A stretch of DNA of 64,000 bases, taken from contig NZ_PHUG01000001.1 in NCBI RefSeq assembly GCF_002813325.1, positions 5,890,001 to 5,954,000 of the forward strand, in the 5' to 3' direction. The DNA is from Janthinobacterium sp. 64 (GTDB lineage: Bacteria; Pseudomonadota; Gammaproteobacteria; Burkholderiales; Burkholderiaceae_D). This document shows, one piece after another, positions 37,859 to 46,763 of this stretch. A program made the translations under genes and the position numbers. Within the stretch, counting starts at the first letter, position 1. Every line of letters begins with the position of its first letter. Under the pieces are notes generated by a model. That model was not told where the DNA came from. It worked only from the letters and a program-made list of their open reading frames with translations, and did no database searches.

Positions 37859-37943
37859 TGGTGCCCACGAAGGGACTCGAACCCCTACACCCGAAGGCAC
37901 ATGGACCTGAACCATGCGCGTCTACCAATTCCGCCACGTGGGC
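37859..37943 (-). tRNA. tRNA-Leu(CAG), copy 3
   Basis: Identical to copies 1 and 2. It is the first gene of a three-tRNA transcript reading leftward from the promoter at 38021-37993 to the terminator at 37529-37492. Confidence 0.95.
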
Positions 37944-37992
37944 ATTGTTACTGCTTGCTGCTTGTCGCTGCGTGTTCTGCAGCGAGGACAAA

Positions 37993-38021
37993 ATCATAAG
38001 GGCTGGCGCGCATTCGGTCAA
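37993..38021 (-). promoter_or_regulatory. Promoter of the three-tRNA-Leu unit
   Basis: On the minus strand TTGACC (38021-38016), a 17-base spacer and TATGAT (37998-37993) match sigma-70 well and lie about 50 bases before copy 3. The 300-base stretch 37944-38245 holds only this promoter and the terminator of copy 4. Confidence 0.75.
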
Positions 38022-38194
38022 TCAACATTTTGCACTTTTCTTCAAGAAACATGTTTTTTTGCCTGAAAAGGGCTGCTCCCTATGAAAAAAGGTTCAATCT
38101 GCCTCTTTTTTCAGCGTTTTCTTGCCGGTTTCTGTCTGTGGGGAAGTCGGGTGACTTGCTTGTCTGGAGGGGAGGGCTTTTCGCTGCGGAAATG

Positions 38195-38232
38195 AAAAAA
38201 GCCGCAAACTCGTGAAAGTTTGCGGCCTTTTT
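38195..38232 (-). terminator. Terminator of the solo tRNA-Leu gene
   Basis: Same hairpin as at 37492-37529 (GCCGCAAACT and AGTTTGCGGC) with six A on the plus strand, i.e. T6 in the leftward transcript. It separates copy 4 from the three-tRNA unit. Confidence 0.82.
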
Positions 38233-38245
38233 GCGAATTAGGTAA

Positions 38246-38330
38246 TGGTGCCCACGAAGGGACTCGAACCCCTACACCCGAAGGCACATGGACCTGAACC
38301 ATGCGCGTCTACCAATTCCGCCACGTGGGC
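38246..38330 (-). tRNA. tRNA-Leu(CAG), copy 4
   Basis: Identical to the other three, CCA encoded, anticodon CAG. Its terminator, spacer and 5' flank (ACTGATGCTGCT) duplicate those of copy 1 over about 150 bases. A perfect TATAAT -10 lies at 38387-38382 on the minus strand, though its -35 is weak. Confidence 0.95.
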
Positions 38331-38381
38331 ACTGATGCTGCTGTATTACTTGTTGCAAAATAACTTCGCAACAATTCTGCT

Positions 38382-38387
38382 ATTATA
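38382..38387 (-). promoter_or_regulatory. -10 element of the solo tRNA-Leu gene
   Basis: Minus-strand TATAAT, about 52 bases upstream of tRNA copy 4. No good TTGACA partner is visible at 16-18 bases, as is common for stable-RNA promoters that depend on other elements. Confidence 0.55.
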
Positions 38388-38634
38388 GCGGCTTGAAGAG
38401 TTTTGCGCCAGATGAGCTTTCGCTCCATACTGCACATCAACCCTGTACCGCTTTCCTGCAACTGCATTCCCGTGAGGGTTTGTCGCTGCAAGAGACCAGG
38501 ATTATAGAGCAATATTTGCCGAAGTCAAATGCATTGCGCAGCTTTTCTCCTTTTTTTCATCGGCGGGCGTCTTGTACTGTTTCCGACACGCTGTCCGTTA
38601 GGCAAACCAAGGCGTCCTCCGGTACACTACCGCA

Positions 38635-38662
38635 CATCACCGTGTCAATATTGACGGTGATG
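38635..38662. promoter_or_regulatory. Palindrome upstream of rnr, operator candidate
   Basis: Within the 387-base gap 38331-38717, the stretch contains the perfect 12-base palindrome GTCAATATTGAC flanked by CATCACC and GGTGATG arms (offset by two bases). It lies about 55-80 bases upstream of the rnr start and upstream of a TATAGA -10 at 38705. The cognate regulator is unknown. Nothing else was seen in this gap apart from the tRNA promoter. Confidence 0.5.
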
Positions 38663-38717
38663 TCATCGGTCTTTGTCTTCCGTTTGATCACTGTCAATAA
38701 CAACTATAGAAATACTT

Positions 38718-41267
38718 TTGAGCCAAAATACCCACACCATCCCCAGCCGGGAGGACATTCTCGGCATATTCCGCAGCGTCAACGCGCCTCTTGACCCGCA
38801 GTCTCTCGGGAAAACGCTGCAAGTGCATGCCGATTCCATGGATGTCCTGGTCCGTCGCCTGAAGGCGATGGAGCGCGACGGCCAGCTCAAGTCTGACGCC
38901 AGCGGCGTTTTCAGCCTGGCAGACCAGAGCGCGCTCGTCGCCGGTCGCGTCACCAGCCACCGCGATGGCTTCGGCTTCGTCATTCCCGACGATGCCAGCG
39001 CCGACCTGTTCCTGCCTGAGAAAGAAATGCAGAAAGTACTGCATGGCGACAAGGTCATGGCCCGCATCGTCGGCACGGACCGCCGCGGCCGCCCGGAAGG
39101 CACGATCGTTGAAGTCACTTACCGCGCCAATACCCACGTCATCGGCCGCCTGATTCAGGAAAACGGCACCTGGGTCGTGGCGCCGGAAGACCAGCGCATC
39201 GGCCAGGACATCCTCGTCACCGGTTCGGTCGGCAAGGCAAAAGCCGGCCAGATCGTCAGCGTCGAACTGACCGAGCAACCGATGCGCTTCAAGCAGCCGG
39301 TCGGCAAGATCGTCGAAGTGCTCGGTGCGCTCGATGATCCCGGCATGGAAATTGAAATTGCCGTGCGCAAATTCAACGTGCCGCACATCTTTTCCGCCGC
39401 CGCCCTCAAGCAAGCTGAAAAGCTGCCGTTCGAAGTGCGCGCCGCCGACCTGAAAGAGCGTGTCGACCTGCGCGACGTGCCATTGGTGACCATCGATGGC
39501 GAGGACGCGCGCGATTTCGACGATGCCGTGTATTGCGAACCCGTCAAGGTTGGCCGCGCCAACTGCTTCCGTCTGATCGTCGCGATTGCCGACGTCAGCC
39601 ATTACGTGAAACCGAACGACGCGCTCGATGTCGATGCGCTGGAACGCAGCACGTCCGTCTACTTCCCGCGCCGCGTGATCCCGATGCTGCCGGAAAAACT
39701 GTCGAATGGCCTGTGCTCGCTGAACCCGGCCGTCGACCGTTTGACCCTCGTCTGCGACGCCGTCGTCAGCGACAAGGGCGAGCTGAAGGCGTACCAGTTC
39801 TATCCGGCCGTGATCCACTCTGCCGCGCGCCTCACGTATGACGAAGTCGCCGCCGTGCTGGGCAACACCAAGGGACCCGAGGCGGCACGCCGCGCGGACA
39901 TCCTGCCGCACTTGCAAAACCTGGAAGCCGTCTACCGCGCCTTGCTGAAAGCGCGCACGGAGCGGGGCGCCATCGATTTCGAGACGACGGAAACGTATAT
40001 CGTCTGCAACAGCGCCGGCAAGATCGAAAAGATCATTCCCCGCACGCGCAACGAAGCGCACAAGATCATCGAAGAGTGCATGCTGGCGGCCAACGTCTGC
40101 GCGGCCGACTTGTTGCTGCGCAATAAGCATCCAGGCACCTACCGCATCCACGCCAGCCCGACCAAGGAAAAGCTCACGCAAGTGCGCACCTTCCTCAAGC
40201 AAGTCGGCCTGAACCTGACGGGCGGCGACACGCCATCGGCCTCCGATTACCAGACCCTGATGCAGCAGATCAAGCAGCGTCCCGACGCGGCCCTGCTGCA
40301 AACGATGCTGCTGCGCTCGATGCAACAAGCCGTCTACAGCCCGGACAATATCGGCCACTTCGGCCTGGCGTACGAGGCGTATGCCCACTTCACCAGCCCG
40401 ATCCGCCGCTATCCCGACTTGCTGACGCACCGCGCCATCAAGGCCATTTTGCAAGGCAAGAAATACGAGCCGAAGCTGTCCGATAAAGTCGTGTTGAACA
40501 CCAACGTGTCGAACGCCACGCGCAAACAGCAGGCCAAGGACAAGGCCGACGGCAAGCCGAAAAAGACGGATCTGACGATCTGGGATGCGCTCGGCGTGCA
40601 TTGCTCGGCCAACGAGCGCCGCGCCGACGAAGCGTCGCGCGACGTCGAAGCCTGGCTGAAGTGCTACTTCATGCAAGACAAGCTGGGTGAAGAATTCACC
40701 GGCACCATCACCGGCGTGACCACGTTTGGCGTCTTCGTGCAACTCGACACCCTGTTTGTCGAAGGCCTGGTGCACGTCACCGAGCTGGGCACCGACTACT
40801 TCCAGTACGACGATGCGCGCCATGAATTGCGCGGCGAACGCACGGGCAAGCGTTATCAATTGACGGACCGTCTGACGGTGCAAGTGGCAAGAGTCGACCT
40901 GGAAACGCGCAAGATCGACCTGCGCCTGGTGACCGATGCGGAACTGGCGGGCGAAGAAGCGCCAGCCAAGCAGGCTGGCGGCAAGCGCAAGGGCGAAAAG
41001 AAATCGATGCTCAAGCCCGGTCCCGCGACCGAGCAGCGCCACGAGATCAAAGCCAGCGTCAATGGCGGCAAGGGTTCCGGTGGCCGTTCCAACGGCGCCA
41101 AGGCGCAAGCCAAGCCTGCAGTCAAGGCAGCCCTGAAGGAAGTCCCTAAGGCGGCAGCTCCCAAGGCCGCCGCGCCGAAGCGCAGCAAGAAACCAGCCGC
41201 GGCACCCGCTGCGGCGGCACCACGTGCAGCAAAAACTGTATCAAAATCAAGCAAGAACAAGCGATAA
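38718..41267 (+). CDS. rnr: Ribonuclease R
   Basis: 849 residues. Order: N-terminal winged helix (about 10-75), two cold-shock/OB domains (about 80-245), RNB catalytic domain beginning VTIDGEDARDFDDAVY (residues about 256-271, the Asp cluster that holds Mg), S1 domain (about 650-735, FTGTITGVTTFGVFVQLDT), and a Lys/Ala-rich tail of about 110 residues. It degrades structured RNA 3' to 5' and takes part in trans-translation. The start is TTG at 38718; no ATG gives a full winged helix. rlmB follows at 15 bases, a common pairing. Confidence 0.97.
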   Translation: MSQNTHTIPSREDILGIFRSVNAPLDPQSLGKTLQVHADSMDVLVRRLKAMERDGQLKSDASGVFSLADQSALVAGRVTSHRDGFGFVIPDDASADLFLPEKEMQKVLHGDKVMARIVGTDRRGRPEGTIVEVTYRANTHVIGRLIQENGTWVVAPEDQRIGQDILVTGSVGKAKAGQIVSVELTEQPMRFKQPVGKIVEVLGALDDPGMEIEIAVRKFNVPHIFSAAALKQAEKLPFEVRAADLKERVDLRDVPLVTIDGEDARDFDDAVYCEPVKVGRANCFRLIVAIADVSHYVKPNDALDVDALERSTSVYFPRRVIPMLPEKLSNGLCSLNPAVDRLTLVCDAVVSDKGELKAYQFYPAVIHSAARLTYDEVAAVLGNTKGPEAARRADILPHLQNLEAVYRALLKARTERGAIDFETTETYIVCNSAGKIEKIIPRTRNEAHKIIEECMLAANVCAADLLLRNKHPGTYRIHASPTKEKLTQVRTFLKQVGLNLTGGDTPSASDYQTLMQQIKQRPDAALLQTMLLRSMQQAVYSPDNIGHFGLAYEAYAHFTSPIRRYPDLLTHRAIKAILQGKKYEPKLSDKVVLNTNVSNATRKQQAKDKADGKPKKTDLTIWDALGVHCSANERRADEASRDVEAWLKCYFMQDKLGEEFTGTITGVTTFGVFVQLDTLFVEGLVHVTELGTDYFQYDDARHELRGERTGKRYQLTDRLTVQVARVDLETRKIDLRLVTDAELAGEEAPAKQAGGKRKGEKKSMLKPGPATEQRHEIKASVNGGKGSGGRSNGAKAQAKPAVKAALKEVPKAAAPKAAAPKRSKKPAAAPAAAAPRAAKTVSKSSKNKR

Positions 41268-41282
41268 AAGAAACGATAACAA

Positions 41283-42026
41283 ATGAAGAATAAAATGATT
41301 TTCGGCTTCCACGCCGTCACCTCGCGTCTGCGTCATGAAGCGTCGTCCGTGGAAGAAATTTTCGTCGATGCCAGCCGCGTCGATGGCCGCATGAAGGACA
41401 TGATCGCCGCCGCCAAGGCTGCCAACGTGCGCGTCATGCCCGTCGACTCGTCGCGTCTGGACAAGATCGTCGGCACGCGCCGCCACCAGGGCGTGATCGC
41501 GTTTGCGTCGCAGCTGTCGCTGGCGCGCAATCTCGATGAGCTGCTGGACGCCATCGATGGCCCGCCGCTGCTGTTGATACTCGACGGTATCACCGACCCG
41601 CACAACCTGGGCGCCTGCCTGCGCGTGGCCGACGGCGTCGGCGCACATGCCGTCATCGTGCCGAAGGACCGCGCCGTGGGCTTGAACGCCACGGCCGCCA
41701 AGGTCGCCAGCGGCGCCGCCGAAACCGTCCCGTACATCACCGTGACGAACCTGGCGCGCACCATGCGTGAACTGAAGGATCGCGGCATCTGGCTGATAGG
41801 CACCTCGGACGACGGCGAAAAAGGCTTGTACGAAGCCGATTTCACGGGTCCGACGGCTCTCGTCATGGGTTCCGAAGGCGAAGGCATGCGCCGTCTGACG
41901 CGCGACACCTGCGACATCCTCGTCAGCATCCCGATGTTCGGCTCCGTCGAGAGTCTGAACGTGTCGGTCGCCTCCGGCGTGTGTCTCTACGAAGCGCGCC
42001 GCCAGCGCATCGCTTTAGAAGCATAA
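41283..42026 (+). CDS. rlmB: 23S rRNA (guanosine-2'-O)-methyltransferase RlmB
   Basis: 247 residues: N-terminal substrate-binding domain (about 1-80) and SpoU/TrmH knot domain with motif 1 [22 protein letters not shown], motif 2 [10 protein letters not shown] and motif 3 [18 protein letters not shown]. It methylates G2251 of 23S rRNA. It is co-directional with rnr and probably cotranscribed, ending before a GGGGTCAGACC repeat. Confidence 0.97.
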   Translation: MKNKMIFGFHAVTSRLRHEASSVEEIFVDASRVDGRMKDMIAAAKAANVRVMPVDSSRLDKIVGTRRHQGVIAFASQLSLARNLDELLDAIDGPPLLLILDGITDPHNLGACLRVADGVGAHAVIVPKDRAVGLNATAAKVASGAAETVPYITVTNLARTMRELKDRGIWLIGTSDDGEKGLYEADFTGPTALVMGSEGEGMRRLTRDTCDILVSIPMFGSVESLNVSVASGVCLYEARRQRIALEA

Positions 42027-42037
42027 GTTAGCGTCAC

Positions 42038-42107
42038 TTGGGGTCAGACCCGTCGGGGTGATGCGTTCCAATGGAACGCATCACGATTCCGAAGGGACTG
42101 ACCCCAG
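42038..42107. repeat. Dispersed GGGGTCAGACC inverted repeat, copy 2, with nested palindrome
   Basis: Outer arms TTGGGGTCAGACCC (42038-42051) and GGGACTGACCCCAG (42094-42107) match with one mismatch in the core. Between them is a separate perfect palindrome, GTGATGCGTTCCA-A-TGGAACGCATCAC (42058-42084). The whole forms a long cruciform or RNA hairpin just after the rlmB stop. Confidence 0.78.
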
Positions 42108-42198
42108 CTTGCCGTTGAGGGGCCTCTCGACGTCAGCCCCTCCAGCATTCCCCCTCCGAATACGCTACCATTTGCGTTCCACCTTATTCATTGTCATT

Positions 42199-42948
42199 AT
42201 GTTCCACCACCTGCGCGAAGACATCAACAGCATCATCGAACGTGACCCCGCCGCCCGCAATGGCTGGGAGGTGCTGACCTGTTATCCTGGGCTGCACGCC
42301 ATCGTCATGCATGGCTGGGCGCACTGGTGCTGGACGCGGCACATGAAGTGGGTAGGGCGCTTCATTTCCTATATCGCCCGCATCATCACGGGCATCGAGA
42401 TCCATCCGGGTGCCGTCATCGGCCGGCGCGTCTTCATCGACCATGGCTTCGGCGTGGTGATCGGCGAGACGGCCATCGTCGGCGACGACTGCACCATCTA
42501 CCAGGGTGTCACTTTGGGCGGCACCTCGCTGCACAGTGGCGCCAAGCGCCATCCGACCCTCGAGCGCGGCGTCATCGTCGGCGCCGGCGCGCAGGTGCTG
42601 GGCAGCTTCACGGTGGGCGAGTACGCCAAGGTGGGTTCGAACGCCGTGCTGTTGAAACCCGTGCCGTCCGGCGCGACGGCCGTCGGTAACCCCGCGCACA
42701 TCGTGCAAAAGGATGTCAGCGCCCTGCGCGAGGGCAGCACGGCGCACCTGTTCGCCGCATATGGCGTCACGCCGAACGGCGACGATCCGCTGTCGAAAGC
42801 CCTGCAGGGCTTGATCACGCATGCCGTGGCGCAGGAGCAGCGCATCGAAACCATTCTCGCTACACTGAAGGCGGCCGGTATCTGCTGCCAGGCTGTGCCT
42901 GAGTGTGATAAATTCGATTCCGAGCAAATGAACAAGCTGGTTGATTAA
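42199..42948 (+). CDS. cysE: Serine O-acetyltransferase CysE
   Basis: 249 residues. N-terminal helical part and a left-handed beta-helix of hexapeptide repeats: IHPGAVIGRRVFIDHGFGVVI (first part) and DCTIYQGVTLGG with catalytic Asp/His in the DHGFGV block. It acetylates serine for cysteine synthesis in the cytoplasm. The ATG at 42199 gives the standard MFHHLREDI start; a longer frame from 42058 would run through the repeat element. Confidence 0.95.
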   Translation: MFHHLREDINSIIERDPAARNGWEVLTCYPGLHAIVMHGWAHWCWTRHMKWVGRFISYIARIITGIEIHPGAVIGRRVFIDHGFGVVIGETAIVGDDCTIYQGVTLGGTSLHSGAKRHPTLERGVIVGAGAQVLGSFTVGEYAKVGSNAVLLKPVPSGATAVGNPAHIVQKDVSALREGSTAHLFAAYGVTPNGDDPLSKALQGLITHAVAQEQRIETILATLKAAGICCQAVPECDKFDSEQMNKLVD

Positions 42949-42958
42949 GGATAGACGC

Positions 42959-43657
42959 ATGAATACTGATGTGACGGCAGGCGAAAAAGGCACTGACAAT
43001 TCCAATCTGCTCGACCCGTTCGAGATCCGCGTGCTGGCCGTGCTGGCCGAAAAGGAAGCGCTGACACCGGACAGCTATCCGCTCTCGCTCAACGCCCTGA
43101 CGAATGGCTGCAACCAGCTGTCCAGCCGCGACCCCGTCATGGCCCTGTCCGAGGAAACCGTGTACGACGTGCTGCAGCGGCTGATGCAGCGCAAATTCGT
43201 CAACGGCATCACGCAGGCGGGCGCGCGCGTCGCCAAGTACGAACACCGCATGCGCATCAAGTGGTCGCTGGAGCAAGATAAACTGGCCATCCTGACGATA
43301 TTGATGCTGCGCGGCTTGCAGACGGCCGGCGAAATCCGCAGCCGCAGCGGCAGGGTGCATGACTTCAAGTCCGTGGCGGAAGTGGAATCCGGCCTGCAAT
43401 TTTTGATCGACAAATACCCGCCGCTGGTGGCCAGGCTGATGGTGGCGCCCGGTGCCAAGGAGCCGCGCTACGGCCACTTGCTCGGTGGTGAAGAAGCGCT
43501 GGCGCAGATCGAGACGGCGGCCGGTTTTGCGGGCGCCGTCAGCGCGCCGCAGCAGGGCAGCAGGGTGGCCCAGCTGGAACAGGAAGTGCTGCAATTGCGC
43601 AGCGACTTCGATGGCCTGGCGGCGCAGTTCGAGGCGTTCCGCAAGCAGTTCGAGTGA
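42959..43657 (+). CDS. YceH family protein (DUF480)
   Basis: 232 residues. Two winged-helix domains typical of YceH: FEIRVLAVLAEKEALTPDSYPLSLNAL (in two parts near residues 22-48) and the LMLRGLQTAGEIRSR block in the second. A C-terminal coiled coil (VAQLEQEVLQLRSDF) extends it. Function is not established. It follows cysE by 10 bases with AAGGATAG as ribosome site. Confidence 0.9.
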   Translation: MNTDVTAGEKGTDNSNLLDPFEIRVLAVLAEKEALTPDSYPLSLNALTNGCNQLSSRDPVMALSEETVYDVLQRLMQRKFVNGITQAGARVAKYEHRMRIKWSLEQDKLAILTILMLRGLQTAGEIRSRSGRVHDFKSVAEVESGLQFLIDKYPPLVARLMVAPGAKEPRYGHLLGGEEALAQIETAAGFAGAVSAPQQGSRVAQLEQEVLQLRSDFDGLAAQFEAFRKQFE

Positions 43658-43710
43658 TCCCGGATCAGCCGCTCCCTGTCGGTCCGGCCCCGTTTCCGGT
43701 ATCATTCGGC

Positions 43711-44352
43711 ATGAAAAATATTTCCTTCCAACCGTTTGTTATTGGTGTCGCTGGCGGCAGCGGCAGTGGCAAGTCCACCGTATCACAGCAGGTGCTGGCG
43801 TCGTTTGGCGCCGACATGGTCTCGGTCGTGATGCAGGACGACTACTATTGCGACCAAACCCATCTCTCCCCAGAAGTGCGGCGCCAGCAGAATTACGACC
43901 ATCCGCAGGCGTTCGAGTGGCCCTTGCTGGTGCAGCACATCCAGGCCTTGCGCAATGGTGTAGCCATCGAGATGCCCGAGTACGACTTCACGCTGCACAA
44001 CCGCTCCAGCCGGACCATTCCCGTCAAGCCGGCGCCGGTGATCGTCATCGAAGGCCTGTTTGCCTTGTATGACGAAGACTTGCGCAACATGATGTCGCTG
44101 AAGATCTTTGTCGATACGGCCTCCGACGTGCGCTTCATCCGCCGCATGCAACGCGATATCACGGAACGCGGCCGCTCGGTGGAAAGCGTCATCGAGCAGT
44201 ATCTGGAAACCGTGCGCCCCATGCACAAGCAATTCATCGAACCGACCAAGCGCAATGCCGATGTAATTTTGCCGCATGGCGCGAATGGCCCCGCCGTCGA
44301 CATGATCACCGCCAAGGTGGCCAGCGTGATCGGCCAGCTGACGCGGGCCTGA
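43711..44352 (+). CDS. udk: Uridine kinase
   Basis: 213 residues, equal to the E. coli enzyme. P-loop GVAGGSGSGKST near residues 11-22, the DDYYCD catalytic block and the lid-like MQRDITERGRSVESVIEQY. It phosphorylates uridine and cytidine in pyrimidine salvage. ATG 43711 gives the expected length; GTG 43654, which overlaps the yceH stop, would add 19 residues and cannot be excluded. Confidence 0.95.
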   Translation: MKNISFQPFVIGVAGGSGSGKSTVSQQVLASFGADMVSVVMQDDYYCDQTHLSPEVRRQQNYDHPQAFEWPLLVQHIQALRNGVAIEMPEYDFTLHNRSSRTIPVKPAPVIVIEGLFALYDEDLRNMMSLKIFVDTASDVRFIRRMQRDITERGRSVESVIEQYLETVRPMHKQFIEPTKRNADVILPHGANGPAVDMITAKVASVIGQLTRA

Positions 44353-44388
44353 TTCTCGCCGGCCAGCTGCGTCCACGCTGGCGGGGAC

Positions 44389-45387
44389 TCAGCCTTCTTC
44401 GCGCCAGCCGCGCAGGCGGATGGCGGCGTAGAGCATGGCGGCGCCGGCCGCCGCGCCCAGCCAGGCCGCTGGCATGGCCAGGCTGGACCAGGAGTTGGCA
44501 AAGATGTCGATGCGCGCCATCTGCGAGCCTGCTGCCATGGTGTTGAGGTGCGGCAGCAGTCCCGGCTCGAAGAGGTACCAGCTGCCTGGAATCGTGCCCA
44601 GCAGGGCGCGCGCGATCACGTTCATTTGTATCCAGCTGATATCGGCTTCCGTCATGCTCAGCTTGCCGACCCAGACGGTCAGGACCAGCAGCAGCAGTGG
44701 CACGCCGAGGGCCCAGAACAAGACCTTCGAGCGTGCCCAGCTCGATACCATCAGCAACCAGCCCACGGTGGGCAAGGCCCACAGCGCATAGACGGGAATC
44801 AGACCGAACAGGCGCAGCGGGCCGAGATACAAGCCCGGCGCGGCCAGCAGTTCCGTCAAGACGTAGATGCCGTTGAGCGCCAGCACGCCGCTCAGTATCA
44901 GGATCAGCGCCACCGAGGTCAGGCAGGCCGCGGCGACCACGATCAGCGGCGTGACGACGATGGCGATGGCCAGCTTCGACAGCACCGTCTGGGCGTCGGA
45001 GACGGGCAGCGACTTCCAGAACAGCAAGCTGCGGTCGCGGCGGTCGTCATACAGGGCGCTCAGGCAATAGAAAAATACCAGGAAGCCCAGGGCCAGGAAC
45101 AGCGGCGCGGCCACGTAGGTATAGTTGTTGGCGATGGTGTCGATGATTTCCGTCCGGCGCGGGCTCAGGGTCCGGGTGTTGAAGACGGCGCTCCAGGACA
45201 TCTCTTCGCCGTTGATGATCAGCGCCGTGCGCATCTTGAGCTTGGCGACGGCGCCTGCCGTCATCAGGGCGGCCAGCGCCGTCATGACGATGCCGATGAT
45301 GGCGGGCGTCCACAGCAGCATACCCTTGTGCTCCCACAATTCGCGCCGGATCAGCCATTTCATCTTGTTCACAGGGGTAATGCTCAT
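44389..45387 (-). CDS. ABC-2 type exporter permease
   Basis: 332 residues with about six membrane spans in the pattern of ABC-2 permeases, and a large periplasmic loop after the first span. It is the third gene of GntR-ATPase-permease, overlapping the ATPase by four bases. Relatives (YtrABCDEF-like) are induced by cell-wall antibiotics. Substrate unknown. Confidence 0.85.
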   Translation of the reverse strand: MSITPVNKMKWLIRRELWEHKGMLLWTPAIIGIVMTALAALMTAGAVAKLKMRTALIINGEEMSWSAVFNTRTLSPRRTEIIDTIANNYTYVAAPLFLALGFLVFFYCLSALYDDRRDRSLLFWKSLPVSDAQTVLSKLAIAIVVTPLIVVAAACLTSVALILILSGVLALNGIYVLTELLAAPGLYLGPLRLFGLIPVYALWALPTVGWLLMVSSWARSKVLFWALGVPLLLLVLTVWVGKLSMTEADISWIQMNVIARALLGTIPGSWYLFEPGLLPHLNTMAAGSQMARIDIFANSWSSLAMPAAWLGAAAGAAMLYAAIRLRGWREEG

Positions 45388-46256
45388 GGGTACGATCCTT
45401 TCATGGTCGCGACAAACAGGTCAGCCAGGCTCGGCGTGTGCAATTCTCCCAGCGTGGCCAGCTGGCTGCGGGCGACGCCATCGAACAGCATCACGGACTT
45501 GCCAAATACGCTGCGTTCGCTGATCGGCTGCAGCGCGCGCGCCGGATTCACGTGCTGCGGTCCCACCATCACTTCAATGTAGCGTTCGCCCACTTCTTCC
45601 ATCGACGAAGCCAGCACGATCTTGCCGTCGCGAATGAACATCAGGTCGCTGAGGATGTGCTCGACTTCTTCGATCTGGTGCGTGGTGATGATGATGGTCT
45701 TGTTTTCGTCGAAATAGTCTTCCAGCAGGTTCTGGTAAAACTGTTTGCGGTACAGGATGTCCAGGCCCAGGGTCGGTTCATCGAGCACCAGCAGCCTGGC
45801 GTCGATGGCCATCACCAGCGCCAGGTGCAATTGCACGATCATGCCTTTTGACATGCTTTTGACCCGCATCTTCGGCGCCAGCTTGGTGTGGGCCAGGTAG
45901 CGCTCGGCCTTGCTGCGGTCGAAGCGCGGATGCACGCCGGCGACAAAATCGATCGCGTCGCGCACGCGCAGCCAGCCCGGCAGGATGGCCACGTCGGCGA
46001 TGAAACACACGTCCTCCATCAGCGCGTCGCGCTGCACGCGCGGGTCGCGTCCCAGCACGGACAGCTCGCCCTCGAAGCCGGTCAGGCCCAGGATGGCTTT
46101 CAGGGTGGTGGTCTTGCCGGAGCCGTTAGGTCCGATCAAGCCGACGATGCGCCCTGGCGCGATATCAAAGCTGATGCCATCGATGGCCACCTGCTTGCCA
46201 TATTGCTTGCGCAAGCCGCGTGCGCTGATGACGCTATCGTTGTTCAATGCATTCAT
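45384..46256 (-). CDS. ABC exporter ATP-binding protein
   Basis: 290 residues. Walker A GPNGSGKTTTLK, a signature-region SMSKGMIVQLHLALVM in which LSGGQ is degenerate (SKGM), Walker B LLVLDEPTLGLD, and switch His in IIITTHQIEEVEHIL. ATG 46256 overlaps the stop of the GntR gene, so the two are coupled; the upstream in-frame extension lies in that gene. It powers the adjacent permease. Confidence 0.88.
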   Translation of the reverse strand: MNALNNDSVISARGLRKQYGKQVAIDGISFDIAPGRIVGLIGPNGSGKTTTLKAILGLTGFEGELSVLGRDPRVQRDALMEDVCFIADVAILPGWLRVRDAIDFVAGVHPRFDRSKAERYLAHTKLAPKMRVKSMSKGMIVQLHLALVMAIDARLLVLDEPTLGLDILYRKQFYQNLLEDYFDENKTIIITTHQIEEVEHILSDLMFIRDGKIVLASSMEEVGERYIEVMVGPQHVNPARALQPISERSVFGKSVMLFDGVARSQLATLGELHTPSLADLFVATMKGSYP

Positions 46257-46633
46257 GCGCTCTCTCCGTGTGCGCCACTGTCGCGGCTCGCTTGCAGCAG
46301 TTGATTGAGGTCCAGGCCCAGTTGCGTGATGCGTTCCAGCATCGCCGGCCATTCTTCGCGCATGAAGCGCTCGCGTTCACTGGCCAGCAATTTATCGCGG
46401 GCGCCATCCAAGACATACATGCCAAGTCCTCTGCGTTTTTCCACCAGGGCATCGTCGACCAGTTCCTGATAGGCGCGCGAAACCGTGATGGGATTCAATT
46501 GATAATCGGCCGCCACCTGGCGCACCGACGGCAGGGCGTCGCCGGACTGCAGCACGCCATCGAGCATCATGCCCACCACCCGGGCCTTGAGCTGGCGGTA
46601 GATGGGGCTATTGTCGTTCCATGCCGCGCTCAT
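46253..46633 (-). CDS. GntR-family regulator (YtrA subfamily)
   Basis: 126 residues. Winged-helix N-terminus with SPIYRQLKARVVGMMLDGVL, GDALPSVRQVAADYQLNPIT and VSRAYQELVDDALVEKRRG, and a short helical C-terminus without an effector domain, which is the YtrA type. It heads an operon with the ABC ATPase and permease, and probably represses it. A TGTAGTTAA-type AT-rich palindrome (GTAGTTAATCGGTGTTGTAGTTAACTA region, 46700-46735) upstream is a possible operator. Confidence 0.9.
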   Translation of the reverse strand: MSAAWNDNSPIYRQLKARVVGMMLDGVLQSGDALPSVRQVAADYQLNPITVSRAYQELVDDALVEKRRGLGMYVLDGARDKLLASERERFMREEWPAMLERITQLGLDLNQLLQASRDSGAHGESA

Positions 46634-46763
46634 GGGATGCGCTCCGACAAGGGTGGGGCGGTGCGGCGCGTGAAGAATGCTGCAGGCATCGTGGCTCCGT
46701 GATGTAGTTAATCGGTGTTGTAGTTAACTATAACACCAAGACTCAAAGATGCAACAGCTATTT

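Noticed and set aside
37598..37999. Reading frame with repeated WCPRRDSNPYTRRHMDLNH segments
   Set aside because: It is a translation through the reversed tRNA-Leu genes; such frames are a well-known false annotation.
37543..38330. CRISPR-like spaced repeats
   Set aside because: The repeats are 85-base tRNA genes with cloverleaf features, with uneven spacers; no cas genes are present.
38694..41108. 804-codon open frame opposite rnr
   Set aside because: Same reason: composition is that of a GC-driven shadow and rnr is unambiguous.
42058..42198. Upstream extension of cysE
   Set aside because: It would translate the repeat element; the canonical CysE N-terminus begins at 42199.
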